NCBI RefSeq assembly: GCF_009697385.1
Contig: NZ_VUNL01000009.1
Location: 55,677 to 119,676 of the forward strand
Source of the DNA: Wylensekiella montiformis
Lineage (GTDB): Bacteria; Bacillota; Negativicutes; Selenomonadales; Selenomonadaceae
Reading direction: 5' to 3'
Length of the DNA stretch: 64,000 nucleotides
Positions within the stretch are counted from its first letter, which is position 1. Each line of letters opens with the position of its first letter. Shown here piece after piece: positions 1 through 9,031 of the stretch. The notes under the pieces are model-generated. The model saw only the letters and a list, made by a program, of their open reading frames with translations, did not search any database and was not told where the DNA came from. The position numbers were made by a program, and so were the translations under genes.

Positions 1-1
1 A

Positions 2-91
2 ACAGAATGCGTTCTGTCGCCGACGCTGGACGAGCTGTTTGAGGAAGACAGCCGGGCGCGCCGCTTTGCCGCCTCGCTTTTGGCGCGATAA
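2..91 (+). CDS. dxr: 1-deoxy-D-xylulose 5-phosphate reductoisomerase, C-terminal end (partial)
   Basis: Only the last 29 codons are in the window, ending TAA at 89-91. The tail (SPTLDELFEEDSRAR, then RRFAASLLAR) resembles the Dxr C-terminal helix, in which a P-(S/T)-L-(D/E)-E motif is followed by D-x-x-A/T-R. The neighbours support this, because dxr commonly sits directly before rseP and ispG in Firmicutes, and rseP starts 14 bases later. Dxr makes methylerythritol phosphate in the MEP isoprenoid pathway, the pathway that also uses IspG downstream. The call rests on a short tail plus gene order. Confidence 0.6.
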   Translation, partial: TECVLSPTLDELFEEDSRARRFAASLLAR

Positions 92-105
92 GAAAGGGGA
101 AAAGT

Positions 106-1143
106 ATGGTTGTAACGATAGCGGCCGCTATTTTTGTCTTTGGGCTGCTGGTTCTTGTCCATGAACTCGGCCATTTTGTTACCGCAAAGCTGACCGGTAT
201 GCGGGTGGATGAATTTGCCATTGGATTCGGCCCGAAACTCATCAGCCATCGATGGGGCGAGACCGTATACTCGATTCGGGCCGTTCCGCTGGGGGGCTTT
301 AATGACATAGCCGGTATGGATCCGGCTGATAATGATGCGGGGGAGCGCGGATATTGCGAGAAGCCGGTTCGTTCCCGCATGATTGTCATTTTGGCCGGTT
401 CCGTTATGAATTTTCTTTTGCCGGTTTTGATTTTTTTCGGGATCTTTTTCTTTTCCGGCGTTAGCACGCCGAATCCGGAACCCGTCATGGGCACCGTCAT
501 TGCCGGAAAGCCTGCGGCGGAAGCCGGTTTGCTGGAAGGCGACCGCGTGCTGAGTCTGAACGGACAGCCGGTCGAAAGCTGGACAGATTTTGTGCAGGGT
601 GTGAGAGACAATACCGGCGAAGCAGTCACGGTGACGGTACAGCGCGGCGAAGACACGTTCACGACGACGATGACGCCGGTATATGACAGCAGCGCCAAGC
701 GGGCTATGGTCGGCGTCATGAGCTCGGTGGATACCCGTTATCCGGGGCTGGCTGAAGCTGCCCGGCTGGCCGTGCAGAAAACGGCGGCGATACTCTATAT
801 GATGGTGGATGCCCTTTATCGGATCCTTCTGGAGCTTTCCGGTGCGGAGTTGGCCGGGCCGATCGGCGTGGCGCAGATGGCCGGTGAGGTGGCCCAGATG
901 GGCTTTGTGCCTTTACTGAATTTTGCAGCGTTTCTCAGCCTGAATCTCGGCATTGTGAATCTCTTTCCCATTCCCGCTTTGGACGGCGGACATTTTGCCG
1001 GCCTGTGCGTTGAGGCTGTGCGCGGCAAGCCGATGGGGCAGAAGGCGATGGAGTATACCCAGAAGATCGGGATTGCGCTGCTGATTCTTCTGATGGTTCT
1101 GGCTACAAAAAATGATATTGTGCGGGTATTTACGGGAGGCTGA
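106..1143 (+). CDS. rseP: RIP metalloprotease RseP (site-2 protease)
   Basis: This is a 345-residue membrane zinc protease of family M50 that cleaves transmembrane segments, typically of anti-sigma factors or leftover signal peptides. The zinc site HELGH is at residues 19-23 inside the first membrane segment, and the second motif LDGGH is at 292-296 near the C-terminus. A hydrophobic segment near 95-115 is followed by a single PDZ domain at about 120-200 (EAGLLEGDRVLSLNG). Length and order of elements match RseP/RasP. The start ATG has an AAAGGGGAAA ribosome site. It sits between dxr and ispG, 8 bases before ispG, so it is probably cotranscribed. Confidence 0.96.
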   Translation: MVVTIAAAIFVFGLLVLVHELGHFVTAKLTGMRVDEFAIGFGPKLISHRWGETVYSIRAVPLGGFNDIAGMDPADNDAGERGYCEKPVRSRMIVILAGSVMNFLLPVLIFFGIFFFSGVSTPNPEPVMGTVIAGKPAAEAGLLEGDRVLSLNGQPVESWTDFVQGVRDNTGEAVTVTVQRGEDTFTTTMTPVYDSSAKRAMVGVMSSVDTRYPGLAEAARLAVQKTAAILYMMVDALYRILLELSGAELAGPIGVAQMAGEVAQMGFVPLLNFAAFLSLNLGIVNLFPIPALDGGHFAGLCVEAVRGKPMGQKAMEYTQKIGIALLILLMVLATKNDIVRVFTGG

Positions 1144-1151
1144 AGCAAGCT

Positions 1152-2225
1152 ATGATCCAACGAAAAAAGACGCGTCAGATCCATATTGGTCCGGTGGCGA
1201 TCGGCGGAGGTGCGCCGATTTCCGTACAGTCGATGTGCAATACGAAAACGACCGATACGGAAGTGACTGTCGCGCAGATCAAAGCCCTGCAGGCAGCGGG
1301 CTGCGATATCGTGCGGCTGGCTGTGCCTGATATGGAGGCGGCGAAAAATCTTGGAAATATCATCCGGTCTGTACAGGTGCCGCTGGTAGCGGACATTCAT
1401 TTTGATTATAAACTGGCGATTGAGGCCATTCATCAGGGAATCGCGGCCTTGCGCCTGAATCCCGGCAATATTGGAGGCGCGGAAAAGGTCCGGGCCGTGG
1501 TGGCTGCAGCGAAGGAACGGCATATCCCTATCCGCATCGGCGTCAATGCCGGTTCGCTGGATAAAAAAATTTCGGCGAAATATGGAGGTGCTACGCCGGA
1601 AGCTTTGGTGGAGTCCGCGATGGAGCATGTCCGTATTTTGGAAGCACTTGATTTCCATGATATGAAAATTTCCCTCAAGGCACATGACGTGCCGCTGACG
1701 ATTGCCGCCTATCGCCTTATGAGCGAAACCGTGGATTATCCGCTTCATCTCGGCATTACCGAGGCCGGTACGGTCAATACGGGCATCATTAAGTCGGCTG
1801 TGGGCATCGGTGCGCTGCTGGCAGAAGGAATCGGCGATACGTTCCGCATTTCTCTGACTGGCGACCCGGTGGTTGAGGTCAAGACGGCCAATGAAATTCT
1901 GAAATCGTTGGGGCTGAGAGAATATGGCCCGACTCTGGTGGCCTGCCCGACCTGCGGGCGTACGAGCATCGATCTTCCGGCTATCGCCGATCAGGTAGAA
2001 AAGAAGCTGGCAGGCATCAAGGAACCCATTGACGTTGCGGTGATGGGCTGTGTGGTCAATGGTCCAGGTGAAGCGCGCGGAGCGGATGTCGGCATTGCAG
2101 GAGGAAACGGCGAAGGGCTGATTTTCCGCAAGGGCGAGATTATCCGCAAGGTTCCGGAAGCCGATCTGGTGGATGAGTTATTCAAGGAAATCGATGCGAT
2201 ATTGGAGGAACGGAATAAAAAATGA
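1152..2225 (+). CDS. ispG: 4-hydroxy-3-methylbut-2-en-1-yl diphosphate synthase
   Basis: The 357-residue protein catalyses the penultimate MEP-pathway step, reductive conversion of MEcPP to HMBPP with a [4Fe-4S] cluster. The cluster ligands are visible: Cys265 and Cys268 (ACPTCGRT), Cys300 ([11 protein letters not shown]) and Glu307. The TIM-barrel half carries SVQSMCNT near residue 24 and RLNPGNIGG near residue 101. It is the short bacterial form without the plant or Chlamydia insert. The 3' end overlaps proS by ATGA, so the two are translationally coupled. Confidence 0.97.
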   Translation: MIQRKKTRQIHIGPVAIGGGAPISVQSMCNTKTTDTEVTVAQIKALQAAGCDIVRLAVPDMEAAKNLGNIIRSVQVPLVADIHFDYKLAIEAIHQGIAALRLNPGNIGGAEKVRAVVAAAKERHIPIRIGVNAGSLDKKISAKYGGATPEALVESAMEHVRILEALDFHDMKISLKAHDVPLTIAAYRLMSETVDYPLHLGITEAGTVNTGIIKSAVGIGALLAEGIGDTFRISLTGDPVVEVKTANEILKSLGLREYGPTLVACPTCGRTSIDLPAIADQVEKKLAGIKEPIDVAVMGCVVNGPGEARGADVGIAGGNGEGLIFRKGEIIRKVPEADLVDELFKEIDAILEERNKK

Positions 2226-3937
2226 GAGCAAGCAATTTATATGCACCAACACTTCGGAATACGCCAGCTGAGGCCGAGATTGTCAGCCATCAGCTCATGT
2301 ATCGCGCCGGAATGATCCGCAAGGTAGCCGGCGGCATGTATACCTTTTTGCCGCTTGGCTGGCGGGTGATTCGCAAGATCGAGCAGATCATCCGCGAAGA
2401 AATGGACGCTGCGGGCGGACAGGAGGTCTGCATGCCGATTCTGCAGCCCTCGGAACTTTGGGAGGAGAGCGGCCGTTGGGCGGCTTATGGCGATGAAATG
2501 ATGCGGATCAAGGATCGCCATAGCCGTGATTTCTGCCTTGGACCGACGCATGAGGAAATGATTACCGATCTTGTGCGCGATGAAGTGCGCAGCTATAAGC
2601 AGCTGCCGCTGATGCTTTATCAGATTCAGGACAAGTTCCGCGATGAGCGCCGCCCGCGCTTCGGTCTGATGCGCAGCCGCGAGTTCATCATGAAGGATCT
2701 CTATTCCTTTGACAAGGATGTCGAGGGGATGAATGAATCATATCGGAAGATGTACGATGCCTATACGAAGATTTTTACGCGCATGGGCCTGGAATTCCGT
2801 CCGGTTGAGGCCGACAACGGTGCGATCGGCGGCGGTCATTCGCATGAGTTCACCGTTCTTGCGGATGCGGGGGAATCCAATATCGCGTACTGCACGTCCT
2901 GTGATTATGCGGCCAGTGATGAAAAGGCGGAACTTAAGCCGCTGGATATTCCCGCCGAAGAAGAGCTGCCGTTGGAAAAGGTCTCTACGCCGGGAACGAA
3001 TACCATTGAATCGCTCTGCGAATATCTCCATGTGTCTGCCGATCAAACGATCAAGGCTGTCGCTTATCAGACCGATAAGGATGAGCTCGTTTTGGCCTTT
3101 GTCCGCGGCGATCATGAAGTCAATGAGGTCAAGGTCATCAATCAGATCGAGGGGGCTCTCGATCTGCGCATGGCGGATGAGGATGCGATTCGCGCCGCCG
3201 GCGGCTGTCCGGGCTTTATGGGGCCGATCGGCCTTAAGAAGGGGACGCATGTGCTTGTCGATGCCACGGTGATGAAGATGCATAATGCCGTCACGGGGGC
3301 AAATGAGGCGGACGCGCATTTCCGGCAGGTTAACCCAGAGCGTGATTTTGACCGGGGGGCGGTTGTCGTCGCTGATCTGCGCATGGTCAGCGAAGGGGAT
3401 CCGTGTCCTCATTGCGGTGCGCCGCTTAAGATGACCCGCGGCATCGAGGCCGGTCAGGTCTTTACGTTGGGAACGAAGTACAGTCAGGCCATGGGGGCTG
3501 TTTTCCTGGACGAGAACGGCAAGGAGCAGCCGCTTGTCATGGGATGCTACGGAATCGGCGTCGGCCGTACGATGGCAGCGGCCATTGAGCAGAATAACGA
3601 TGAGCAGGGGATCATCTGGCCACGGGCAATCGCGCCGTTTGAAGTCGTGATCGTAGCCGTCAATGCGAAGAAGGACGACCAGCTCGCTTATGCGGAAGGT
3701 GTTTATGAGGAATGTCGTCAGGCCGGCATGGATGTTCTCCTCGATGACCGCAGAGAACGTGCGGGAGTCAAGTTCAAGGACTGTGATCTGATCGGTTATC
3801 CGGTACGTGTCGTTATCGGGCCCAAAGCCGTCGATGAGGGCGTGATTGAAGTCAAGGTGCGCCGCACCGGTGAAGTGTATACCTTCCATCGGGAAGAATA
3901 TCTGTCCAAGGTACAAGAATTGCTGAAGACCCTTTGA
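2222..3937 (+). CDS. proS: prolyl-tRNA synthetase
   Basis: The 571-residue class II synthetase is of the bacterial type and charges tRNA-Pro. Motif 2 is at [17 protein letters not shown] and motif 3 at [14 protein letters not shown]. Between them lies the YbaK-like editing insertion (about residues 230-390), and the C-terminal anticodon-binding domain follows ([12 protein letters not shown] onward). It overlaps ispG by four bases. The stop codon TGA at 3935-3937 is the last chromosomal sequence before the mobile element. No terminator directly follows the gene; the likely original one is now about 11 kb downstream at 15139-15192. Confidence 0.98.
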   Translation: MRASNLYAPTLRNTPAEAEIVSHQLMYRAGMIRKVAGGMYTFLPLGWRVIRKIEQIIREEMDAAGGQEVCMPILQPSELWEESGRWAAYGDEMMRIKDRHSRDFCLGPTHEEMITDLVRDEVRSYKQLPLMLYQIQDKFRDERRPRFGLMRSREFIMKDLYSFDKDVEGMNESYRKMYDAYTKIFTRMGLEFRPVEADNGAIGGGHSHEFTVLADAGESNIAYCTSCDYAASDEKAELKPLDIPAEEELPLEKVSTPGTNTIESLCEYLHVSADQTIKAVAYQTDKDELVLAFVRGDHEVNEVKVINQIEGALDLRMADEDAIRAAGGCPGFMGPIGLKKGTHVLVDATVMKMHNAVTGANEADAHFRQVNPERDFDRGAVVVADLRMVSEGDPCPHCGAPLKMTRGIEAGQVFTLGTKYSQAMGAVFLDENGKEQPLVMGCYGIGVGRTMAAAIEQNNDEQGIIWPRAIAPFEVVIVAVNAKKDDQLAYAEGVYEECRQAGMDVLLDDRRERAGVKFKDCDLIGYPVRVVIGPKAVDEGVIEVKVRRTGEVYTFHREEYLSKVQELLKTL

Positions 3938-4030
3938 GTAAATGCTCATGTACGGTAAGGAAGCAAGCAACCGAAAACAAGAGATAGACCGCCAGCACTA
4001 CACTATTCCGAACCAAAGACCAAAAGATAA

Positions 4031-4072
4031 GCATTGTGGGAAAATCTAAACTTTTGGATTTTCCTACAATGC
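4031..4072. repeat. 16-bp inverted repeat in the left end of the element
   Basis: Two 16-base arms (4031-4046 and 4057-4072) are complementary with one mismatch around a 10-base spacer. No T-tract follows, so it is not a standard terminator. It lies close to the inferred left end and could be a structured RNA, a protein site or a relic of an older end. Confidence 0.6.
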
Positions 4073-4163
4073 CAACTACGGCGGAATCCCTCCCACTCCT
4101 TATATCTTTCTGTATACATTGAATTTGTATTTAGTAAAATGCAGACAACACCACGGATCGGCT

Positions 4164-4187
4164 TTTGGTTGGACAATTCCAACCAAA
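4164..4187. repeat. 10-bp perfect inverted repeat upstream of tet(W)
   Basis: TTTGGTTGGA (4164-4173) and TCCAACCAAA (4178-4187) form perfect arms around a 4-base spacer, about 90 bases upstream of the tet(W) promoter. It has an operator-like shape, but no matching regulator can be named. Confidence 0.5.
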
Positions 4188-4276
4188 CACCACAGCAGAC
4201 AGCAGAAAACATTCTGAACGCTAGGAAGCCGGTATGATTGTTACATATAAGGGGAAGAAAAATTTCTTTTAGGTAC

Positions 4277-4305
4277 TTGCTTTCCTAAAACTGATGTGAT
4301 ACAAT
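4277..4305 (+). promoter_or_regulatory. tet(W) promoter
   Basis: TTGCTT (4277-4282) and TACAAT (4300-4305) are separated by exactly 17 bases, a good sigma-A promoter. It lies about 30 bases before the conserved leader start of the tet(M)/tet(O)/tet(W) family. Confidence 0.8.
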
Positions 4306-4333
4306 GATTTAATCCAGAAAAGGAGTAAAAAAT

Positions 4334-4564
4334 ATGCGGCAAGGTATTCTTAAATAAAACTATAATCAAATAGTGGGAACAAAGGATTATGATAGCTCCT
4401 TTTGTAGGGGCTTAGTTTTTTGTACCCAATTTAAGAATACTTTTGCCTTATCAATTTTGACATATCCCCAAAAACAGCAATCACAAACAGGTGTATGCTG
4501 TATATGTGTATGTCCGCAACTTATAATCCCCAGTGGTAAAAGTATTTTACTGCTGGGGATTTTT
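4334..4564 (+). promoter_or_regulatory. tet(W) transcription-attenuation leader
   Basis: The leader begins with a 7-codon reading frame (4334-4357, MRQGILK). Its 3' part can pair with a complementary stretch ending near 4440 (GTATTCTTAAAT with ATTTAAGAATAC). A second leader peptide (4495-4539, MLYMCMSATYNPQW) runs into the GC-rich hairpin ATCCCCAGT...CTGGGGAT, which is followed by TTTTTA and ends near 4564. This is the layout known for tet(M), where tetracycline-slowed ribosomes prevent the terminator from forming. The layout is seen; the drug response is inferred from the family. Confidence 0.8.
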
Positions 4565-4598
4565 ATGCCCTTTGGGGCTGTAAAGGGAGGACAATCAC

Positions 4599-6518
4599 AT
4601 GAAAATAATCAATATTGGAATTCTTGCCCATGTAGACGCTGGAAAGACGACCTTGACGGAGAGCCTGCTATATGCCAGCGGAGCCATTTCAGAACCGGGG
4701 AGCGTCGAAAAAGGGACAACGAGGACGGACACCATGTTTTTGGAGCGGCAGCGTGGGATTACCATTCAAGCGGCAGTCACTTCCTTCCAGTGGCACAGAT
4801 GTAAAGTTAACATTGTGGATACGCCCGGCCACATGGATTTTTTGGCGGAGGTGTACCGCTCTTTGGCTGTTTTAGATGGGGCCATCTTGGTGATCTCCGC
4901 TAAAGATGGCGTGCAGGCCCAGACCCGTATTCTGTTCCATGCCCTGCGGAAAATGAACATTCCCACCGTTATCTTTATCAACAAGATCGACCAGGCTGGC
5001 GTTGATTTGCAGAGCGTGGTTCAGTCTGTTCGGGATAAGCTCTCCGCCGATATTATCATCAAGCAGACGGTGTCGCTGTCCCCGGAAATAGTCCTGGAGG
5101 AAAATACCGACATAGAAGCATGGGATGCGGTCATCGAAAATAACGATGAATTATTGGAAAAGTATATCGCAGGAGAACCAATCAGCCGGGAAAAACTTGC
5201 GCGGGAGGAACAGCAGCGGGTTCAAGACGCCTCCCTGTTCCCAGTCTATCATGGCAGCGCCAAAAATGGCCTTGGCATTCAACCGTTGATGGATGCGGTG
5301 ACAGGGCTGTTCCAACCGATTGGGGAACAGGGGGGCGCCGCCCTATGCGGCAGCGTTTTCAAGGTTGAGTACACCGATTGCGGCCAGCGGCGTGTCTATC
5401 TACGGTTATACAGCGGAACGCTGCGCCTGCGGGATACGGTGGCCCTGGCCGGGAGAGAAAAGCTGAAAATCACAGAGATGCGTATTCCATCCAAAGGGGA
5501 AATTGTTCGGACAGACACCGCTTATCAGGGTGAAATTGTTATCCTTCCCAGCGACAGCGTGAGGTTAAACGATGTATTAGGGGACCAAACCCGGCTCCCT
5601 CGTAAAAGGTGGCGCGAGGACCCCCTCCCCATGCTGCGGACGACGATTGCGCCGAAAACGGCAGCGCAAAGAGAACGGCTGCTGGACGCTCTTACGCAAC
5701 TTGCGGATACTGACCCGCTTTTGCGTTGCGAAGTGGATTCCATCACCCATGAGATCATTCTTTCTTTTTTGGGCCGGGTGCAGTTGGAGGTTGTTTCCGC
5801 TTTGCTGTCGGAAAAATACAAGCTTGAAACAGTGGTAAAGGAACCCTCCGTCATTTATATGGAGCGGCCGCTCAAAGCAGCCAGCCACACCATCCATATC
5901 GAGGTGCCGCCCAACCCGTTTTGGGCATCCATAGGACTGTCTGTTACACCACTCTCGCTTGGCTCCGGTGTACAATACGAGAGCCGGGTTTCGCTGGGAT
6001 ACTTGAACCAGAGTTTTCAAAACGCTGTCAGGGATGGTATCCGTTACGGGCTGGAGCAGGGCTTGTTCGGCTGGAACGTAACGGACTGTAAGATTTGCTT
6101 TGAATACGGGCTTTATTACAGTCCGGTCAGCACGCCGGCGGACTTCCGCTCATTGGCCCCGATTGTATTGGAACAGGCATTGAAGGAATCGGGGACGCAG
6201 CTGCTGGAACCTTATCTCTCCTTCATCCTCTATGCGCCCCAGGAATACCTTTCCAGGGCTTATCATGATGCACCGAAATACTGTGCCACCATCGAAACGG
6301 CCCAGGTAAAAAAGGATGAAGTTGTCTTTACTGGCGAGATTCCCGCCCGCTGTATACAGGCATACCGTACTGATCTGGCCTTTTACACCAACGGGCGGAG
6401 CGTATGCCTTACAGAGCTGAAAGGATATCAGGCCGCTGTCGGTCAGCCGGTCATCCAGCCCCGCCGTCCAAACAGCCGCCTGGACAAGGTGCGCCATATG
6501 TTTCAGAAGGTAATGTAA
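4599..6518 (+). CDS. tet(W): tetracycline resistance ribosomal protection protein Tet(W)
   Basis: The 639-residue EF-G-like GTPase binds the ribosome and releases tetracycline from the decoding site. The P-loop AHVDAGKT is at residues 10-17, followed by RGITI, DTPGH and NKID motifs, then EF-G domains II-V with the C-terminal tail ([13 protein letters not shown]). Residues such as [17 protein letters not shown] match my memory of Tet(W) rather than Tet(O) or Tet(M), and the length equals Tet(W). The ribosome site is GGGAGGA, 7 bases before ATG. It is the only antibiotic-resistance gene I recognise in the element and is preceded by an attenuation leader. Confidence 0.96.
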   Translation: MKIINIGILAHVDAGKTTLTESLLYASGAISEPGSVEKGTTRTDTMFLERQRGITIQAAVTSFQWHRCKVNIVDTPGHMDFLAEVYRSLAVLDGAILVISAKDGVQAQTRILFHALRKMNIPTVIFINKIDQAGVDLQSVVQSVRDKLSADIIIKQTVSLSPEIVLEENTDIEAWDAVIENNDELLEKYIAGEPISREKLAREEQQRVQDASLFPVYHGSAKNGLGIQPLMDAVTGLFQPIGEQGGAALCGSVFKVEYTDCGQRRVYLRLYSGTLRLRDTVALAGREKLKITEMRIPSKGEIVRTDTAYQGEIVILPSDSVRLNDVLGDQTRLPRKRWREDPLPMLRTTIAPKTAAQRERLLDALTQLADTDPLLRCEVDSITHEIILSFLGRVQLEVVSALLSEKYKLETVVKEPSVIYMERPLKAASHTIHIEVPPNPFWASIGLSVTPLSLGSGVQYESRVSLGYLNQSFQNAVRDGIRYGLEQGLFGWNVTDCKICFEYGLYYSPVSTPADFRSLAPIVLEQALKESGTQLLEPYLSFILYAPQEYLSRAYHDAPKYCATIETAQVKKDEVVFTGEIPARCIQAYRTDLAFYTNGRSVCLTELKGYQAAVGQPVIQPRRPNSRLDKVRHMFQKVM

Positions 6519-6568
6519 AGATACATAATCGTCAAGACGGCAACAATCAGAAGTTATGGAGGGTAACA

Positions 6569-6631
6569 ATGGAATATAGTAAGGAAGATTTAATGGAAGC
6601 AAAAAAGCAAATTTGGGGAGTGGGAGAGAAC
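6569..6631 (+). pseudogene. 5' remnant of a small element gene, joined in frame to the methyltransferase gene
   Basis: After a good ribosome site (GGAGGG), a reading frame starts MEYSKEDLMEAKKQI and then continues in frame into the methyltransferase. These 15 residues match the start of the small protein on the minus strand at 12984-13184 (MKYTIDELTAAKRQI), after which similarity stops abruptly. I read this as a truncated second copy of that small gene whose rest was replaced by the methyltransferase gene. Translation could start here and give an N-terminally extended (255-residue) methyltransferase. Confidence 0.6.
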
Positions 6632-7336
6632 ATGGGAACAGAGGAAAGTAAAAAAATCTGGGAGGAGAACGCACAATTTTGGGATAATGCAATGGGTGAC
6701 GAATCTAATGAATTTCACAGAGAGGTAGTGCGTCCCAAAGTAACGGAACTTCTATCTCCTAATCCTGCGGATTACATTTTGGATATTGCGTGTGGCAATG
6801 GAAATTATTCTTCGTATCTTGCACAAAGAGGCGCTTCGGTTGTCGCTTTTGATTACAGCAAAAAAATGATAGAATTGGCTAAAAGACGGCAATCACAATA
6901 TGCAAAACAAATTGAATTTTGTGTGGCGGATGCGACCGATAGAAAAAGTATATTAGAATTAAAAAGAAATCGAGCCTTTACGAAAGCAGTTTCTAATATG
7001 GCAATTATGGATATTACGGATATTGAACCACTTCTTATGGCTGTTTATGAACTGTTGCAGGAAAGCGGAATTTTTGTCTTTGCAACGCAACACCCTTGTT
7101 TTGTCACGTTGACTGAAAAATATATGACACCGCACAGTTACTATGATATAGCGATTGAAGGGCAACCGAAAGAGCAGATTTATTATCATCGTTCCATACA
7201 AGATATTTTTAACCTTTGTTTTAGAGCTGGATTTGTCATTGATGGATTTTATGAAGAATGTTTTAAAACCAACAAAGAAATTCCTATGGTAATGATAGTA
7301 AGGCTTAAGAAGGTAAAACGTGATAGCTTAAAATAA
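6632..7336 (+). CDS. class I SAM-dependent methyltransferase of unknown target
   Basis: The protein is 234 residues from ATG 6632, which has its own GGAGTGGGAGAG ribosome site. The SAM-binding glycine motif is DIACGNGNYSS at about residues 48-58, followed by VVAFDYSKKMIELAKRR (motif II region) and a VADATD acidic loop. The fold is that of small-molecule-type methyltransferases. The gene is noticeably more AT-rich than its neighbours, which suggests separate acquisition. It lies directly downstream of tet(W) and probably shares its transcript. Its substrate cannot be told from sequence. The start at 6569 is an alternative. Confidence 0.8.
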   Translation: MGTEESKKIWEENAQFWDNAMGDESNEFHREVVRPKVTELLSPNPADYILDIACGNGNYSSYLAQRGASVVAFDYSKKMIELAKRRQSQYAKQIEFCVADATDRKSILELKRNRAFTKAVSNMAIMDITDIEPLLMAVYELLQESGIFVFATQHPCFVTLTEKYMTPHSYYDIAIEGQPKEQIYYHRSIQDIFNLCFRAGFVIDGFYEECFKTNKEIPMVMIVRLKKVKRDSLK

Positions 7337-7507
7337 ATTCAAGTTTGTCGGGTAAATAGCAAACCCAGCCGAGCCAGTCAACGGTCAAGATGAACGGCGC
7401 ATATGCGCAGCCGTTGACAGCCCCGCCCGCCTTTGCTGGTAGGCAATCAAGGGGCGACAGCAAGAAGTGCCACCGCCCCGCACTATTATTCAGAAAGGGG
7501 AATTTCC

Positions 7508-7930
7508 ATGACCGACCAGATAGCCTATCAAGAATATATCCAGCGCAGGTACAACGCCTTTTGCAAGACTGTTATCCGCTGTGCCGCCTTGGACAAGATT
7601 TTGAAGCTTAAACGGCAATGGGAACGGCAAGTTTCCCTTGACTATCTGATGAACGAGAAGTTTGTCCAGTTTGCCGCGTCGGAGCCGGACGAGGAATACC
7701 CATTTACCGTCTGCGGTCAGACCGTCCTGCTCTGCAACGCCGCCCTTGCCGACGCGATCTCTGTTTTGCCGGAGCAGACGCGGGAAGAAATCCTGCGCTA
7801 TTACTTTCTGCGCCAGCCGCAGCGCGTGATCGGCGCGTGTATTGGCCGGTCACGCAGCACAGCGGGGCGGCATATCCAGCTTGCCTTGCAGCGGCTACGC
7901 GAAGAAATGGGGGTGAGCCGGTATGAGTAG
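7508..7930 (+). CDS. sigma-70-like regulator of the mobile element (Tn916 Orf7-like)
   Basis: The 140-residue protein ends in a region-4-like helix-turn-helix (SVLPEQTREEILRYYFL, then GACIGRSRSTAGRHIQLALQRL at about 95-132). Proteins of this kind are found in many Firmicute conjugative and mobilizable elements as transcription regulators of transfer or excision genes. ATG 7508 has an AAAGGGG site; the longer reading frame from 7433 lacks one. It overlaps the next gene by 8 bases, and the pair likely acts together. Function is inferred from family and context. Confidence 0.8.
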   Translation: MTDQIAYQEYIQRRYNAFCKTVIRCAALDKILKLKRQWERQVSLDYLMNEKFVQFAASEPDEEYPFTVCGQTVLLCNAALADAISVLPEQTREEILRYYFLRQPQRVIGACIGRSRSTAGRHIQLALQRLREEMGVSRYE

Positions 7931-8135
7931 ACTTCTCCCCTATGAAACAATCCTCAAAGCCCGTGAGGGCGACCCAGAAGCCGTGAACGCTGTCCTGCTC
8001 CACTACGCCGGATATATCCGCTATTTCTCAAAAGTGAACGGGCAGGTCAACGCCGAGGTGGAGGACTATGTAAAGCAGCGGTTAATTGACTGTCAATTCA
8101 AGTTCCGGCTTGACGAACCACCGGACAAGTCATAA
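7923..8135 (+). CDS. helix-turn-helix protein of the mobile element (Tn916 Orf8-like)
   Basis: This 70-residue protein overlaps the preceding sigma-like gene (ATG at 7923 within its last codons). Features such as MSRLLPYETILKAREGDP and NAVLLHYAGYIRYFSK, with a C-terminal VKQRLIDCQFKFR, match the small HTH partner commonly paired with the Orf7-like sigma factor in Tn916-like elements. The residues resemble a sigma region 2 fragment. It is followed by a clear terminator at 8173-8208, so the two genes form their own unit. Confidence 0.78.
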   Translation: MSRLLPYETILKAREGDPEAVNAVLLHYAGYIRYFSKVNGQVNAEVEDYVKQRLIDCQFKFRLDEPPDKS

Positions 8136-8172
8136 AAACTGAATACCAGCCGCCACCGACGCGGCCAGCGAA

Positions 8173-8208
8173 AGCAGTAAGTCTTGAAAAAGATTTACTG
8201 CTTTTTTT
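8173..8208 (+). terminator. rho-independent terminator after the regulator pair
   Basis: AGCAGTAA pairs with TTACTGCT across an AT-rich loop that includes GTCTT/AAGAT pairing. The stem runs into seven T residues (8202-8208). Confidence 0.85.
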
Positions 8209-8632
8209 GTTGTCCGGCTCCGCTCCCGGCCATTTTGCCCCCTGCCGGTTGTAGTAGTAAGCGAGGAGGGAATTTTTCTGCCCTGGTGTTTGGCATTTGG
8301 AGCATTTACCCGTAGTAGAGGGCAAAGAGAAAGGATTTCTCCAACACCGGGTAGAAACCACTGCGTCCGGTGTCATTTTAGCGAAAGCGGGCAGGAATGC
8401 CCTTTACAGGATTAGTAGTAGCAGAAAAAGAGAAACAAACTTTTGTGGTTGCAGTTTTCCAAAAAAGTGGCGGACGGAAGTGAGAGAAAGTTTGCAGTCA
8501 CGGAGAGCAAGTTTCTACCACGGTGCCAAAATCCGCAATTCTGCAGTTTTGCCCCTCGCGGGAAACTTGTTGGGGAGTGCCTTCCCCAAACCCTGCTCAT
8601 GCGCCCTTACGGGCGAGAAAGGAGGTCACACC
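8209..8632 (+). other. non-coding region before mobC, probable oriT location
   Basis: About 420 bases without a convincing gene precede mobC and the relaxase, where oriT normally lies in such elements. It contains a small hairpin GGGCAGGAATGCCC near 8389-8402 and, just after it, TTACAGGATTA (8404-8414). The reverse complement of that stretch includes ATCCTGT, resembling the nick core of IncP/MOBP origins. Short repeats of GTAGTA occur on both sides (about 8251 and 8414). The mobC ribosome site AAAGGAGG is at the end. The oriT call is inference; I see no other function. Confidence 0.4.
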
Positions 8633-9031
8633 ATGCGAAAGAAATACAACACGCCCCACCGCAGCCGCGTTGTGAAAACCCGGCTGTCCGAAGATGAGTA
8701 TGCCGACTTCACAGCGCGGCTTGCGCCCTATGGTATCAGCCAGTCCGAATTTCTCCGGCAGGCGATACGGCGGGCGACCATACGCCCGGTTGTCCATGTG
8801 TCGTCGGTCAATGACGAGTTGCTTTCCGCTGTCGGGAAGCTGACAGCCGAGTACGGCAGGATCGGCGGCAACCTCAATCAGATTGCCCGGTATCTGAACG
8901 AATACGGCGTACCCTACAACACCCTTTCCGGCGAGGTACGCGCCGCCATATCCGACCTTGCCGTCCTCAAGTATGAAGTCCTCAAGAAAGTAGGTGACGC
9001 GGTTGGCAACACTCAAGCATATCAACTCTAA
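8633..9031 (+). CDS. mobC: MobC-family relaxosome accessory protein
   Basis: The 132-residue basic protein has an N-terminal ribbon-helix-helix-like segment (RVVKTRLSEDEYADFTARL...SQSEFLRQAI) and a MobC core with the typical GRIGGNLNQIARYLNE near residues 84-99. MobC proteins bind oriT and help the relaxase nick DNA. ATG 8633 has a strong AAAGGAGGT site; the longer upstream frame is not supported. The 3' end overlaps the relaxase start by 38 bases, the usual mobC-mobA coupling. Confidence 0.9.
   Translation: MRKKYNTPHRSRVVKTRLSEDEYADFTARLAPYGISQSEFLRQAIRRATIRPVVHVSSVNDELLSAVGKLTAEYGRIGGNLNQIARYLNEYGVPYNTLSGEVRAAISDLAVLKYEVLKKVGDAVGNTQAYQL

Noticed and set aside
2738..3970. 410-residue minus-strand frame opposite proS
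   Set aside because: It is antisense to an unmistakable gene, low in recognisable domains, and explained by codon bias.
4003..4237. Two short frames on both strands in the left end of the element
   Set aside because: Both lie over inverted repeats, lack ribosome sites and have no similarity I can recognise.
4373..4804. 143-residue frame overlapping the tet(W) leader and start
   Set aside because: It is in a different frame from tet(W), starts in the attenuator and continues as out-of-frame tet(W) sequence.
4599..6518. Call as tet(M) or tet(O)
   Set aside because: The residues near the N-terminus ([31 protein letters not shown]) differ from what I recall for Tet(M)/Tet(O) and agree with Tet(W).
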